DNA of 23,792 bases from Bacillota bacterium (GCA_003387805.1 QGSR01000006.1:1-23792); one strand, 5' to 3'; shown: positions 6,728 through 14,418, counted from the stretch's first letter. Made by a program: numbers and translations. The notes: a model not told the origin generated them from the sequence alone.

Positions 6728-7726
6728 ATGCGCCATCGGCCCCGCCGCCGGGCCCGGGTGCGTTTCGCCGCCATTTCGATGAGGCCGCGCCGCCGCTGGC
6801 GGCGGTTCGCGGTGCAGTACGGCGCGGTCCTGGTCAGCGCGCTGTTTTGCGCCCACGCGCTGCTCACGGTCACGGCCGCCCTGGAACAGCTCCACGGGCC
6901 GGCGGAGTGCGGCGTCCCCGTCTTTTCCGCGGCCGAAGCCGGCCAGTACGAGCGCTGGTCGGGCGTCGCGGCGGCCGCGGACCTGCCGTGGTCGGCCGCG
7001 CCGCCGCCGGCCCTGACGGCGCTCTGGGACCGCCTGGGCAGCGCCCGGCTGGTCACCGCGTTTCGCATCACGCTGCCCAACCCGCTCTGGAACGAGGCGG
7101 ACAACGTGGCGCTGGCCGCCAGCCTGCTGGCCGGCACCTTCATCGCCCCGGGGGAAACGGTGTCGGTCATCGGCCTCATCGGACCGCTCACCAAGGAACG
7201 GGGCTACGGCGACGGGCCCGGCTATGCGGACGGACGGCTGGTGCCCGTCCAGGCTGGCGGCGTGTGCAAAATCGGCACCGCCGTGTACAACGTGGCCGTC
7301 TACGGCGGCTTGACGGTGCTGGAACGCCACCCCCACAGCATGATCGTCCCCTACGTGCACCCGGGCCGGGACGCGGCCATCGCCACGGGCCACAAGGACG
7401 TGCGGGTGCGCAACGACTACGGACGCCCCGTCGGTCTTTGGGCGGCGTTTGCCGACAACACGCTGTTCGTCGCGCTCTACGGCGACGTCGATGCGCCGTC
7501 GGTGCGCTGGCAGCACGAAGAGCTGGCCCGGGTGCCGGCGCCCCGGGAGCGCCGCCCCAACCCCGGGCTGCCCGCGGGCGCCGAGCAGCTGGTCTTCGCC
7601 GGCTACGACGGCGTTACGGTGCGCACGTCCATCATCGTCCAACGCCCGGGCCGGCCCCCCGAGGCGAAACTGCTCAGCGTCGACACGTACCGGCCGCTGC
7701 CGGGCGTCGTCGAGTACGGCCCCTAG
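6728..7726 (+). CDS. VanW family protein, membrane-anchored or secreted
   Basis: VanW-family proteins are found in Gram-positive envelopes, some beside vancomycin-resistance genes; their biochemical role is unknown. This 332-aa protein has a very basic start (RHRPRRRARVR) and a hydrophobic segment around residues 29-47, consistent with an N-terminal anchor and extracytoplasmic body. The VanW core is clear: FIAPGETVSVIGLIGPLT, then AGGVCKIGTAVYNVAVYGGL, RHPHSMIVPYVHPGRDAAI, and KDVRVRNDYGRP. The usual GGVCQxST is varied here to GGVCKIGT. The C-terminal part (GYDGVTVRTSIIVQRPG) resembles a small G5-like strand domain, at low certainty. ATG 6728 uses GGGAGGGG (6715-6722), which sits in a hairpin arm. 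No van resistance ligases are nearby, so glycopeptide resistance is not implied. Confidence 0.88.
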   Translation: MRHRPRRRARVRFAAISMRPRRRWRRFAVQYGAVLVSALFCAHALLTVTAALEQLHGPAECGVPVFSAAEAGQYERWSGVAAAADLPWSAAPPPALTALWDRLGSARLVTAFRITLPNPLWNEADNVALAASLLAGTFIAPGETVSVIGLIGPLTKERGYGDGPGYADGRLVPVQAGGVCKIGTAVYNVAVYGGLTVLERHPHSMIVPYVHPGRDAAIATGHKDVRVRNDYGRPVGLWAAFADNTLFVALYGDVDAPSVRWQHEELARVPAPRERRPNPGLPAGAEQLVFAGYDGVTVRTSIIVQRPGRPPEAKLLSVDTYRPLPGVVEYGP

Positions 7727-7747
7727 CGCGGCCGCCGCGCCGGCCGG

Positions 7748-7769
7748 GGCGGCGGCTGCAGCCGCCGCC
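7748..7769. repeat. 22-bp perfect palindrome
   Basis: A self-complementary GGCGGCGGCTGCAGCCGCCGCC-type sequence, centred on CTGCAG, 22 bases after the vanW stop codon. It could be the stem of a terminator, but no T-run follows. Confidence 0.45.
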
Positions 7770-7926
7770 GGCGTCCTGCGGACCGACGATTTCTGCAGGA
7801 AAACGACCCGCCGTTGCAAATTCCTATGTAATCTGCGCAGCAGCAGCGTTTCCACCAATGGCCGAACCGGCATCGCTGCCAACGTCGCGGCAACTACGGA
7901 TTCCGGAGGGATAGGAGCTGGAGAAA

Positions 7927-8358
7927 GTGCGGGCGCTGTGGAACGAGTTCAAGCAATTCGCCATGCGGGGCAACGTGGTGGACCTGGCCGTCGCGGTCGT
8001 CGTCGGCGCTTCGTTCAACAAAATTGTCAGCTCGCTGGTGGACGACCTGCTCATGCCCGTCATCGGCATTTTGCTGGGGAAGCTGGACTTCCGGGGCCTG
8101 CAGCTGCAAGTCGGGGAAGCCGTGGTCCGCTACGGCAACTTCATCCAGACCGTCGTCGATTTCCTCATCATCGCCTTTGCGGTGTTCATGCTGGTGCGCA
8201 TCATCAACCGCGCCCGGGCCGCGCTGGAGCGGGAGGAGGAAGAGAGGAAGGCCGCCGAGGCAGCGGCCGAGCCGCCGCCGGCGCCGCCCAAGGAGCAGCT
8301 GCTGCTGGAGGAAATTCGCGACTTGCTGAAAGAGATGCGGGACCGCCCGCAAGGGTAA
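7927..8358 (+). CDS. mscL: Large-conductance mechanosensitive channel MscL
   Basis: Homopentameric membrane channel that opens under high membrane tension and releases solutes during hypo-osmotic shock. The 143-aa product shows the N-terminal amphipathic helix and pore helix ([46 protein letters not shown]), an outer loop, TM2 ([20 protein letters not shown]) and the C-terminal bundle helix ([12 protein letters not shown]). Between TM2 and that helix is an acidic, Ala/Pro-rich linker ([21 protein letters not shown] region), somewhat longer than usual. GTG 7927 is taken as start, with AGGAG at 7913-7917; an in-frame CTG at 7918 with GGAGGG upstream is a less likely alternative. It converges on the histidine kinase gene with only 60 bp between. 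Confidence 0.95.
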   Translation: MRALWNEFKQFAMRGNVVDLAVAVVVGASFNKIVSSLVDDLLMPVIGILLGKLDFRGLQLQVGEAVVRYGNFIQTVVDFLIIAFAVFMLVRIINRARAALEREEEERKAAEAAAEPPPAPPKEQLLLEEIRDLLKEMRDRPQG

Positions 8359-8369
8359 CACGGGGATGT

Positions 8370-8410
8370 GGGACGCGGATGCGGCCGCCGTCCTGCCCGC
8401 GGCGCGTCCC
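8370..8410. terminator. Possible bidirectional terminator between mscL and the kinase gene
   Basis: Inverted repeat GGGACGCG (8370-8377) with CGCGTCCC (8403-8410) and a 25-base GC-rich loop, in the 60-bp gap between convergent genes. No T-run on either side. Confidence 0.35.
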
Positions 8411-8418
8411 CAACGCCG

Positions 8419-10233
8419 TCACCCGCGCCCCGTCCGGGCCTCGGCGCGGACGGGCAAGGTGAAGTAGAAGCGGGAGCCGCGGCCGGGCCGGCTGTGCAGC
8501 CCGACGCGGCCGCCGTGCAGTTCCACCAGCTGCCGGACGATAACCAGGCCCAGGCCGCTGCCCGCCGCTTTGCGCCGGGCCTTGTCCACTTTGTAAAACC
8601 GTTCCCACACCAGAGGCTGCTCGGCCTCGGGAATGCCCGGCCCGTCGTCCTCGACGCTCACTTCCACAAAATCTCCCGCGGACCGGGCGGCCACGGTCAC
8701 CCGGCCGCCGTCGCGGCCGTAGTGCAGCGCGTTGTCCAGCAGGTTGAGCAAAATCCGGTCCAGCTTGTCGGCGTCGGCCCATACCCGCAGGCCGCCGGGC
8801 ACGTCCACCTCCACCGTCATGCCTCGCGCCGCGGCCTGCGGCATGACCCGGTCCACCACCGTCCGCACCGCCGGCTCCAGCGGCACATGGACGGGCTCGA
8901 ACGCGACGCCGCCCAAAGCGATGCTGGACGCTTCCAGCAGCGCGTCCGCCAGCCGCTGCAGCCGGGCCGTCTCGTCAATCGCGATGCGCAGGTATTCGCC
9001 GGCCTCCTCCTCGCTGCGGGGCACGCCGTCGGCGATGGCCTCCAGGAACCCCCGCACCGACGTCAGCGGCGTCCGCAGCTCGTGGGACACGTCGGCGATA
9101 AATTCCCGCCGCAGCTTCTGCAGCTGCACGGTCTCGCTGTCGTCGTGGAAAAGCCCCACCGCGCCCCGGATGCGCCCGGACTCGTCGGTGACCGGCGCCA
9201 CGTGGACGCGGAACGTCCGCGTCCGCCCCGCCTCCGGGTTCGCGCCGGTCATGGTCGCCTCCACGGCCGTGCGATGGCTGATGACCTGCGCAAACAACCC
9301 GGGCAGCTGCTCGTGGGCGGCCACGGCCGACAGGGGGCGGCCCGGCGCGTCGGCGGGCGGCACGTTGAGCACCAGCGCCGCCGCGGCGTTGGCCATGCGC
9401 ACCGTCTGCGTCTCATCCACGAACAGCACGCCGTCGGTCATGCTGCTCAGGATCGCTTCCATCTTTTGTTTTTCCTCGGACAGCTGGTGAATCGTCTCGG
9501 CGAGCCGCTCGGCCATGACGTTGAAGGCCCGGCCCAGCCGGCCCACTTCGTCGTCGGAGCGCACGTCCACCCGCCGGCGCCAGTCGCCTTCCGCCATGGC
9601 CCGCACGACGCGGTTCATGGCGTGCAGCGGCGCCGCGATGCGCCCGGCGAAGGCCAGCCCGACCACGGCCGCGGCGCCCGCGGCCATGAGGCCGGCGGAG
9701 ACCAGGAGCCGGCGCACGGCGCGGATGGTGCTGCGTACGCCCACCAGCGGCGTGTGGACGTACAGGGCGCCGGCCGCGTCGTCCCGCCGCAGCGGCACCG
9801 CCACCGACAGCAGCGGCTGTCCCGTGTCCGGATCCCAGTCGCGCCAGCTGATGAAGCCGTCCAGTCCGAAATCGCCGGGCGCGGGCACGGCCGCCGGCGT
9901 CTCCTCCGCCAGCGCGGCCATCACTTCGCCGGCCCGCTCCAGCGCGTCCCGGGAAGGCGTCACGATGCGGCCGGCGCTGTCGACGATCCAGACCGTCGTG
10001 CCGGTGAACTGCTGAAAGGTCCCAATGACCGCCAGCACTTCCGGTCCGACGGGATCGGGAAACCGGGCCAGGCTTTCGGCCAGCTCCGCCGCGTTGTGGA
10101 CCAGTTCCCGCTCTTTGGCCCGGTGGAAGTAGTACTCCATCAAGTACGAAACGGCCACGAACAGGGTGAGAAACACGATGACGATGACCGTCAGGTGGGC
10201 GCCGATCATTTTGCCCAGCAGGCTATTCCGCAC
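8419..10233 (-). CDS. Membrane sensor histidine kinase (PhoR/WalK type)
   Basis: Sensor of a two-component system; phosphorylates the adjacent response regulator. The 604-aa protein has TM1 (about 10-32), an extracytoplasmic sensor region (33-170) with a PhoR/WalK-like layout, TM2 (about 175-197), a HAMP domain (198-250, ending LSEEKQKMEAILSSM), a PAS domain (about 255-370), the phosphoacceptor His384 in DVSHELRTPLTS, and an ATPase domain with N-box Asn497/Asn501 (LLNLLDNA), G1 DDGPGIP (529-535) and G2 GSGLGL (558-563). All catalytic motifs are intact. Its start overlaps the regulator's end by 11 bases, so the two are translationally coupled and co-transcribed. The layout fits phosphate (PhoR) or cell-wall (WalK) sensors. 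Phosphate is favoured only by context: PiT and Ppx in the window and a Pho-box-like repeat nearby. Confidence 0.93.
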   Translation of the reverse strand: MRNSLLGKMIGAHLTVIVIVFLTLFVAVSYLMEYYFHRAKERELVHNAAELAESLARFPDPVGPEVLAVIGTFQQFTGTTVWIVDSAGRIVTPSRDALERAGEVMAALAEETPAAVPAPGDFGLDGFISWRDWDPDTGQPLLSVAVPLRRDDAAGALYVHTPLVGVRSTIRAVRRLLVSAGLMAAGAAAVVGLAFAGRIAAPLHAMNRVVRAMAEGDWRRRVDVRSDDEVGRLGRAFNVMAERLAETIHQLSEEKQKMEAILSSMTDGVLFVDETQTVRMANAAAALVLNVPPADAPGRPLSAVAAHEQLPGLFAQVISHRTAVEATMTGANPEAGRTRTFRVHVAPVTDESGRIRGAVGLFHDDSETVQLQKLRREFIADVSHELRTPLTSVRGFLEAIADGVPRSEEEAGEYLRIAIDETARLQRLADALLEASSIALGGVAFEPVHVPLEPAVRTVVDRVMPQAAARGMTVEVDVPGGLRVWADADKLDRILLNLLDNALHYGRDGGRVTVAARSAGDFVEVSVEDDGPGIPEAEQPLVWERFYKVDKARRKAAGSGLGLVIVRQLVELHGGRVGLHSRPGRGSRFYFTLPVRAEARTGRG

Positions 10234-10927
10234 GGTCCCTCGCCTCGACGGGCTCGAATTTGTAGCCCACGCCCCAGACGGTGTGCAGGTACTTCCACCC
10301 GTGCTTCTCCAGCTTGTCCCGCAGCCGCGTGACGTGGACGTCGATGGTGCGGGGGTCGCCGGCGTAGTCGTAACCCCACAGCTGCATCAGCAGCTCCTCC
10401 CGCTCCAGGGCCCGCCCCCGGCTCGCGGCCATAAACCAAAGCAGGTCGAACTCCCGCCGGGTCAGCTCCACGGGCCGGCCCCCGGCGCGGCAGGTGCGGC
10501 GGACGCGATCGATCTCCAGCCCGGGAAAACGGAGCCGCTCCGGGTTGCGCCCGCCGTCCTCGCCGACGCGCCGCAGCACGGCCCGCACCCGCAGCACCAG
10601 CTCCCGGGGGCTGAAGGGCTTGGTGATGTAATCGTCGGCGCCCAGCTCAAAGCCTTTGATGCGGTCCAGCTCCTCGCCGCGGGCCGTCAGCATGATGACG
10701 GGCGTATCGTAACCGCTGCGGATGCGGCGGCACACTTCCCACCCGTCCACCCCGGGGAGCATCAGGTCCAGAATGACCAAGTCGGGCTGCGCGCGCCGAA
10801 ACGCGTCCAGCGCGTCATGGCCGTCGGCCGCCGCGATGACGTCGAAACCTTCCCGTTCCAGGTACGCGGCGATGAGGCGGCGCACGTTCTCCTCGTCCTC
10901 GACGACGAGCACTTTGGCGTCCTTCAC
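10223..10927 (-). CDS. OmpR/PhoB-family response regulator
   Basis: DNA-binding regulator phosphorylated by the downstream kinase. The 234-aa protein has a receiver domain (1-120) with acidic pocket VEDEE, phosphoacceptor Asp54 (VILDLMLPGVDGWE), switch Thr in MLTARGEE and Lys in TKPFSPREL, then a winged-helix DNA-binding domain (about 130-228) with the usual LTRREFDLLWFMA, RTIDVHVTRLRDKLE and VWGVGYKFEP. GTG 10927 follows GGGAGGG (10935-10941) at seven bases. The promoter is directly upstream, with an extended -10 TGCTATAAT and a perfect 17-bp inverted repeat over the -35 position, which suggests that the operon is itself controlled. PhoP/PhoB is the nearest functional guess. Confidence 0.94.
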   Translation of the reverse strand: MKDAKVLVVEDEENVRRLIAAYLEREGFDVIAAADGHDALDAFRRAQPDLVILDLMLPGVDGWEVCRRIRSGYDTPVIMLTARGEELDRIKGFELGADDYITKPFSPRELVLRVRAVLRRVGEDGGRNPERLRFPGLEIDRVRRTCRAGGRPVELTRREFDLLWFMAASRGRALEREELLMQLWGYDYAGDPRTIDVHVTRLRDKLEKHGWKYLHTVWGVGYKFEPVEARDRAE

Positions 10928-10971
10928 GGCACGGCCCTCCCGCCCGCGTTGTCGATCAATTCGTTGAAATC

Positions 10972-11003
10972 ATTATAGCACGCGCCCTTCAGCTGAGCTG
11001 AAG
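10972..11003 (-). promoter_or_regulatory. Response-regulator promoter with a 17-bp inverted repeat at -35
   Basis: On the minus strand TGCTATAAT gives a perfect extended -10 (TATAAT at 10977-10972). No good -35 exists; instead CTTCAGCT-G-AGCTGAAG, a perfect 8-bp inverted repeat around one base, fills 10987-11003. It is placed as an operator or activator site would be, and overlaps the last codons of the upstream gene. Confidence 0.6.
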
Positions 11004-12224
11004 CCGGGCCGCGACCTCGAAGACGCGGTCCATGGGGTGCACCGCGATGTCGGCGGGATCCAGGGGCGCGCCGCCCGGGCCGTGCCGGAGCGGGAGAGAA
11101 GTGCCCGCGGCCGTGAAGGATCGGGGACGGGACGCGGCCTGGACCGCGGCCCTTGCGGGCCTGGACGAAGCCAGCCGCGCCTCCCACCGGTCCAGCGCTC
11201 CGTAGATGGCCCGCGCGTCCAGAGCAAACCGCGCGCCGAGGACGCCGGTGACGGCCGTGACGCCGGCCGCCGCCGCCACGGCCGCGGGCTTGGGCAGCCC
11301 GTTCCACCAGCCGAACCCGAAGGCCAGGACCACCAGGACGACGTAATGGGCCAGGAACAAAAACAGGGCCCGCCGGCCGATCCGGGCCAGGAAGCGAACC
11401 GGCGCCGTCCGCCGCACCGGGCGGGCGTGGAAAACGCTCAGGGCCGTCATCGTCAGCGCCGCGCCCAGCAGCAGATAGGCCGGCGGCATGCCGGCGCGCT
11501 GCATGTCGCCCCCCGCCCATACGGCCGCCAGCGCGGCGCCGCCGGCCGCCAGTCCGCCCGCGGCGCCTTGCCGCGTGAGCCTGTGCTCGCGCATCAGACC
11601 GCCGAATCCAAAACCGAAGGCCACCAGCGCAAGGACGGCGCCGGCCGGAAACGCGCCGTGGACCAGCCCGCCCGCCAGCGGCCAGTCCGCAGCGCCGGGC
11701 CACAGCCGGCTCACGGCCACGTGGCCCGCCAGCGCCGCGGCCGACAGCGCGAAGCCCCGGGCCGTCTTGAGCGTGTACGTGTGCTCTCCCCGCGCGGCCT
11801 GCTGGTCGTCAACCGTCCGGGCGCAGGGCGCGGGCCGCAGCGCGGCCCAGGCCACCACCGTCAGCGCCAGCGCCTGGGCCTGCAGCACGCCCCACAGCAC
11901 GCTGATGGGAACGCCCAGCATGAACAGCTGCCGGAAGCGGCGCCGGTGGGTGCGCCAGACGTGGTCAGGGCCGGCGCCGGGCGCCTGCAGACGGGAGCGC
12001 AGCGAGAAGCGCAGGGCCACGCCCGCGACAACAAAAAAGACGGGCGCCGCCAGATCCCCCACGGACAGTCCCGCCCAAGAGAAAACGTCATGGGAAGTGC
12101 CGACGTACAGCCAGTGCAGTCCGTGGCTGAACACCATCATGAAGACGGCCAGGCCCCGCACGGCGTCGACGGCTTCGATGCGGCCCGAAGGGCCGGACGA
12201 AGGCTGACGCGCCATCTCGGTCAC
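10989..12224 (-). CDS. DUF1624 / heparan-glucosaminide-N-acetyltransferase-like membrane protein
   Basis: Multi-pass membrane protein of the DUF1624/YeiB-like acyltransferase group, thought to move acyl groups across the membrane onto sugars or envelope polymers; the acceptor is unknown. The family start RIEAVDAVRGLAVFMMVFSH, with the conserved Asp-x-x-RG and His, is present, followed by about nine to ten hydrophobic segments up to FLFLAHYVVLVVLAFGFGWW, and an Ala/Arg-rich cytosolic tail of about 85 residues with no family likeness. GTG 12224 is chosen because GGGAGGGG lies six bases upstream (12231-12238); TTG 12257 and ATG 12242 are in-frame alternatives. The product is 411 aa. Its promoter appears to overlap a GTTACA direct repeat, so regulation by a PhoB/PhoP-type regulator, perhaps the one encoded next door, is plausible. 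Confidence 0.78.
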   Translation of the reverse strand: MTEMARQPSSGPSGRIEAVDAVRGLAVFMMVFSHGLHWLYVGTSHDVFSWAGLSVGDLAAPVFFVVAGVALRFSLRSRLQAPGAGPDHVWRTHRRRFRQLFMLGVPISVLWGVLQAQALALTVVAWAALRPAPCARTVDDQQAARGEHTYTLKTARGFALSAAALAGHVAVSRLWPGAADWPLAGGLVHGAFPAGAVLALVAFGFGFGGLMREHRLTRQGAAGGLAAGGAALAAVWAGGDMQRAGMPPAYLLLGAALTMTALSVFHARPVRRTAPVRFLARIGRRALFLFLAHYVVLVVLAFGFGWWNGLPKPAAVAAAAGVTAVTGVLGARFALDARAIYGALDRWEARLASSRPARAAVQAASRPRSFTAAGTSLPLRHGPGGAPLDPADIAVHPMDRVFEVAARLQLS

Positions 12225-12273
12225 CAGACGCCCCTCCCGCATGGCCGGCGTGCCCAAATTTTACCGCACAAAG

Positions 12274-12312
12274 ATTAAAGAACCGGCGCTGAATTGTTAC
12301 AAAATTGTTACA
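12274..12312 (-). promoter_or_regulatory. Promoter with Pho-box-like direct repeat
   Basis: On the minus strand TTGTAA (12302-12297), a 17-bp spacer and TTTAAT (12279-12274) make a sigmaA-type promoter about 50 bases before the acyltransferase start. GTTACA occurs on the plus strand at 12296-12301 and 12307-12312, an 11-bp period covering the -35 and just upstream. OmpR-family Pho boxes are 11-bp-phased TTxACA-type repeats. Confidence 0.5.
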
Positions 12313-12408
12313 CCGACAGGCACCGGGCGGCCGTGCACCGGCCCGAACCGTCCGCGAAGGACGGCCCCGGATGGCCGCACCCTCCTCCCTTCACCCGCGG
12401 TGGTGGGA

Positions 12409-12414
12409 TATAAT
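12409..12414 (+). promoter_or_regulatory. msrB -10 element
   Basis: A perfect TATAAT 59 bases before the msrB start, preceded by the G-rich TGGTGGGA. No convincing -35 is seen 16-18 bases upstream. Confidence 0.5.
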
Positions 12415-12473
12415 GAACACACCAACACATTCCGCGGCCGCCGCCGGCCGGCGGTCGGGAGAGGGGTGCGCGC

Positions 12474-12896
12474 ATGAGCGAGCGACCGGATCGCGTGGAA
12501 CTGTCCGACGAAGAATGGCGACGGCGCCTGACGCCGCTGCAATACGAGGTGGCCCGCAAAGGCGGGACCGAGCCGGCCTTTACCGGCATCTACTGGGATG
12601 AGACCGCCGAAGGGGTTTACCGCTGCGTCTGCTGCGACCAGCCGCTGTTCAAGTCCGAGACGAAGTATGACTCGGGCACGGGCTGGCCCAGCTTCTGGGA
12701 CATCATCGACAAGGACGCCGTCTACTTCAAAGAAGACCGCCGCTACGGCATGATCCGCACCGAAGTCCTGTGCAGCCGCTGCGACGCCCACCTGGGGCAC
12801 GTGTTCCCCGACGGCCCTGAGCCCACGGGGCTGCGCTATTGCATGAACTCGGCCGCGCTGCGGCTGGACCGCACGGCCGGGTCCGGCGAAGACTGA
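12474..12896 (+). CDS. msrB: Peptide-methionine (R)-S-oxide reductase MsrB
   Basis: Cytosolic repair enzyme that reduces the R-epimer of methionine sulfoxide in proteins, usually recycled by thioredoxin. The 140-aa protein is a complete stand-alone SelR domain. Landmarks are [20 protein letters not shown], the zinc site C51-x-x-C54 and C100-x-x-C103, [29 protein letters not shown], and the catalytic Cys123 in RYCMNSAAL. The reductase uses cysteine, not selenocysteine. ATG 12474 follows GAGAGGGG at about seven bases. No msrA is adjacent. It is transcribed from its own promoter and ends at a hairpin shared with the convergent tRNA operon. Confidence 0.97.
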   Translation: MSERPDRVELSDEEWRRRLTPLQYEVARKGGTEPAFTGIYWDETAEGVYRCVCCDQPLFKSETKYDSGTGWPSFWDIIDKDAVYFKEDRRYGMIRTEVLCSRCDAHLGHVFPDGPEPTGLRYCMNSAALRLDRTAGSGED

Positions 12897-12948
12897 GCCG
12901 GAGCGGCGGAGCGGCGCGCCCGGCGGGCCGCCGCGCCGAAACGCAGAA

Positions 12949-12985
12949 GGCCCTCGGGAGATTTCCTTCCCGAGGGCCGTTGTTT
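12949..12985. terminator. Bidirectional terminator between msrB and the tRNA operon
   Basis: Perfect 11-bp stem GGCCCTCGGGA (12949-12959) with 12968-12978, loop GATTTCCT, then GTTGTTT on the plus strand; on the minus strand TTCTGCGTTT follows. Confidence 0.8.
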
Positions 12986-13061
12986 GGTGCCCCGCCTAGG
13001 ACTCGAACCTAGAACCTTCGGATTAAGAGTCCGCTGCTCTAACCAATTGAGCTAGCGGGGC
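12985..13061 (-). tRNA. tRNA-Lys (anticodon CTT)
   Basis: Minus-strand cloverleaf starting GCCCCGC, with D-arm GCTC...GAGC, anticodon loop CTCTTAA (CTT reads AAG), T-arm CTAGG-TTCGAGT-CCTAG, acceptor GCGGGGC and encoded ACCA. Third gene of the fMet-Met-Lys operon. Confidence 0.97.
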
Positions 13062-13067
13062 CTGTAT

Positions 13068-13143
13068 TGGTAGCGGCGGCTGGATTCGAACCAGCGACAC
13101 CACGGGTATGAACCGTGTGCTCTGACCACTGAGCTACGCCGCC
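13068..13143 (-). tRNA. tRNA-Met, elongator (anticodon CAT)
   Basis: Starts GGCGGCG; anticodon stem CACGG/CCGTG, loop TTCATAC; T-arm GCTGG-TTCGAAT-CCAGC; encoded CCA. The acceptor is paired at position 1 (G-U), unlike the initiator. A CAT anticodon could also mean the lysidine-modified tRNA-Ile2, which needs identity-element analysis to exclude. Confidence 0.88.
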
Positions 13144-13193
13144 ATGAGTGGCGTTGCGCCCGGCGCCGCTCTGCGACGCCGGACGCCTTCACT

Positions 13194-13269
13194 TGGTTGC
13201 GGGGGCAGGACTCGAACCTGCAACCTTCGGATTATGAGCCCGACGAGCTACCAACTGCTCCACCCCGCG
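13194..13269 (-). tRNA. Initiator tRNA-fMet (anticodon CAT)
   Basis: Starts CGCGGGGTGGAGCAG with the diagnostic unpaired C1-A72, D-arm AGCAGTTGGTAGCT, T-arm GCAGG-TTCGAGT-CCTGC, encoded ACCA. The anticodon arm is TCGGG-CTCATAA-TCCGA, so the third of the three conserved G-C pairs is G31-U39. First gene of the operon. Confidence 0.96.
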
Positions 13270-13297
13270 GCGTCGCGCGGTACCTACCGCACCATGT

Positions 13298-13326
13298 ATT
13301 GTACACAACCCCGGGCCGCTCGTCAA
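13298..13326 (-). promoter_or_regulatory. tRNA operon promoter
   Basis: Minus strand TTGACG (13326-13321), 17-bp spacer, TACAAT (13303-13298), placed 29 bases before the initiator tRNA. Both boxes match the sigmaA consensus at five of six positions. Confidence 0.88.
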
Positions 13327-13422
13327 CCCCTCCCGCGTTCCCCGCGCCGGGCGCCGGAAGAGACCGCGAGCGGATCTTGCCGCCCGGATGTGGTATTGTT
13401 TACTCAAAGGGGGCTCAACCCT

Positions 13423-14418
13423 GTGGAAGTGATCAAGATCAGCCCGCGCGGCTACTGCTACGGCGTGGTCGACGCGATCAATCTGGCCAAAAAGGCCGCC
13501 AAAGACCCGCACGTGCCCAAGCCGGTCCACATTTTGGGCGCCATCGTGCACAACCGCCACGCCGTGGCGGAGCTGGAGCGCTACGGCATTGTCTCGCTGG
13601 AAGGCGACGACCGGGAAGCGCTGCTGGATCAGGTGAGCGAAGGCACGGTCATCTTCACCGCCCACGGCGTCTCGCCCGCGGTCAAGCGCAAGGCCCGCGA
13701 GAAAGGGCTGTACTGCATCGACGCCACATGCCCGGACGTCACCCGCACGCACACGCTGGTCAAAGAGCTGGCGGCCCAAGGGTACACCATTTTGTACATC
13801 GGCAAGCGCGGCCACCCCGAGCCGGCGGGCGTCATCGGCGAGGCGCCGGACCACGTCCACCTGGTGGAGAACGAGGACGACGTGGACGCGCTGGGCATCG
13901 AGCCCGGGCGGGAGCGCATCGCGGTCACGACGCAGACGACGCTGAGCAAGTGGGACACCCAGCGGGTTTTGGACTACATCGCCCGCCGCTACCCGCAGGC
14001 CCGGATTTACAACGACCTGTGCATGGCGACCCAGGAGCGCCAGGAGGCCGCGGTGGAGCAGGGGCGCGAGTCGGACCTGGTGCTGGTGGTGGGCGACACG
14101 CGCAGCAACAACTCCAACCGCCTGGTGCAGGTGGTGCAGGAAATCGCCGGGCGTCCGGCCCGGCTCATCGACAGCGCGGCCGACATCCGCCCCGAGTGGT
14201 TTGAAGGCGTGAAACGGGTGGCCGTCACGGCCGGCTCTTCGACGCCCAGCCACATCACCCGGGAAGTGGTCCGGTACCTGGAGTCGCTGCCCGTGCAGGT
14301 TTTCGCCGCCGAAGACGCGCTGGATGCGGCCGAGGCTTCGTCGCCGGCCGCTCCCTCGGGGACGCGGTTCCAGGCGCCGGAGACCGCCGCCGGGCCGGCG
14401 GCCGACGCGGCGGACTGA
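13423..14418 (+). CDS. ispH: 4-hydroxy-3-methylbut-2-enyl diphosphate reductase IspH
   Basis: Last enzyme of the MEP isoprenoid pathway; a 4Fe-4S protein that converts HMBPP into IPP and DMAPP. GTG 13423 is the start, because the product MEVIKISPRGYCYGVV aligns with the usual Bacillus-type IspH start and AAAGGGGG lies nine bases upstream; a longer frame from 13144 runs through a tRNA gene. The 331-aa protein has cluster ligands Cys12 (GYCYGV), Cys103 (DATCPDV) and Cys200 (NDLCMATQ), substrate residues His43 (VHNRH) and His81 (FTAHGVSP), and Glu133 in HPEPAG. About 40 residues after the domain (from LPVQVFAAEDAL) are Ala/Pro-rich and look like a dispensable tail. A weak extended -10, TGGTATTGT, lies at 13391-13399. 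Confidence 0.97.
   Translation: MEVIKISPRGYCYGVVDAINLAKKAAKDPHVPKPVHILGAIVHNRHAVAELERYGIVSLEGDDREALLDQVSEGTVIFTAHGVSPAVKRKAREKGLYCIDATCPDVTRTHTLVKELAAQGYTILYIGKRGHPEPAGVIGEAPDHVHLVENEDDVDALGIEPGRERIAVTTQTTLSKWDTQRVLDYIARRYPQARIYNDLCMATQERQEAAVEQGRESDLVLVVGDTRSNNSNRLVQVVQEIAGRPARLIDSAADIRPEWFEGVKRVAVTAGSSTPSHITREVVRYLESLPVQVFAAEDALDAAEASSPAAPSGTRFQAPETAAGPAADAAD

Noticed and set aside
5504..7882. 792-aa minus-strand open frame spanning two plus-strand genes
   Set aside because: It runs across two recognised genes and an intergenic hairpin and has only composition-driven sequence.
13144..13422. N-terminal extension of IspH by 93 residues
   Set aside because: The extension is the antisense of the initiator tRNA and its promoter. 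GTG 13423 has a ribosome binding site and gives the standard IspH start.
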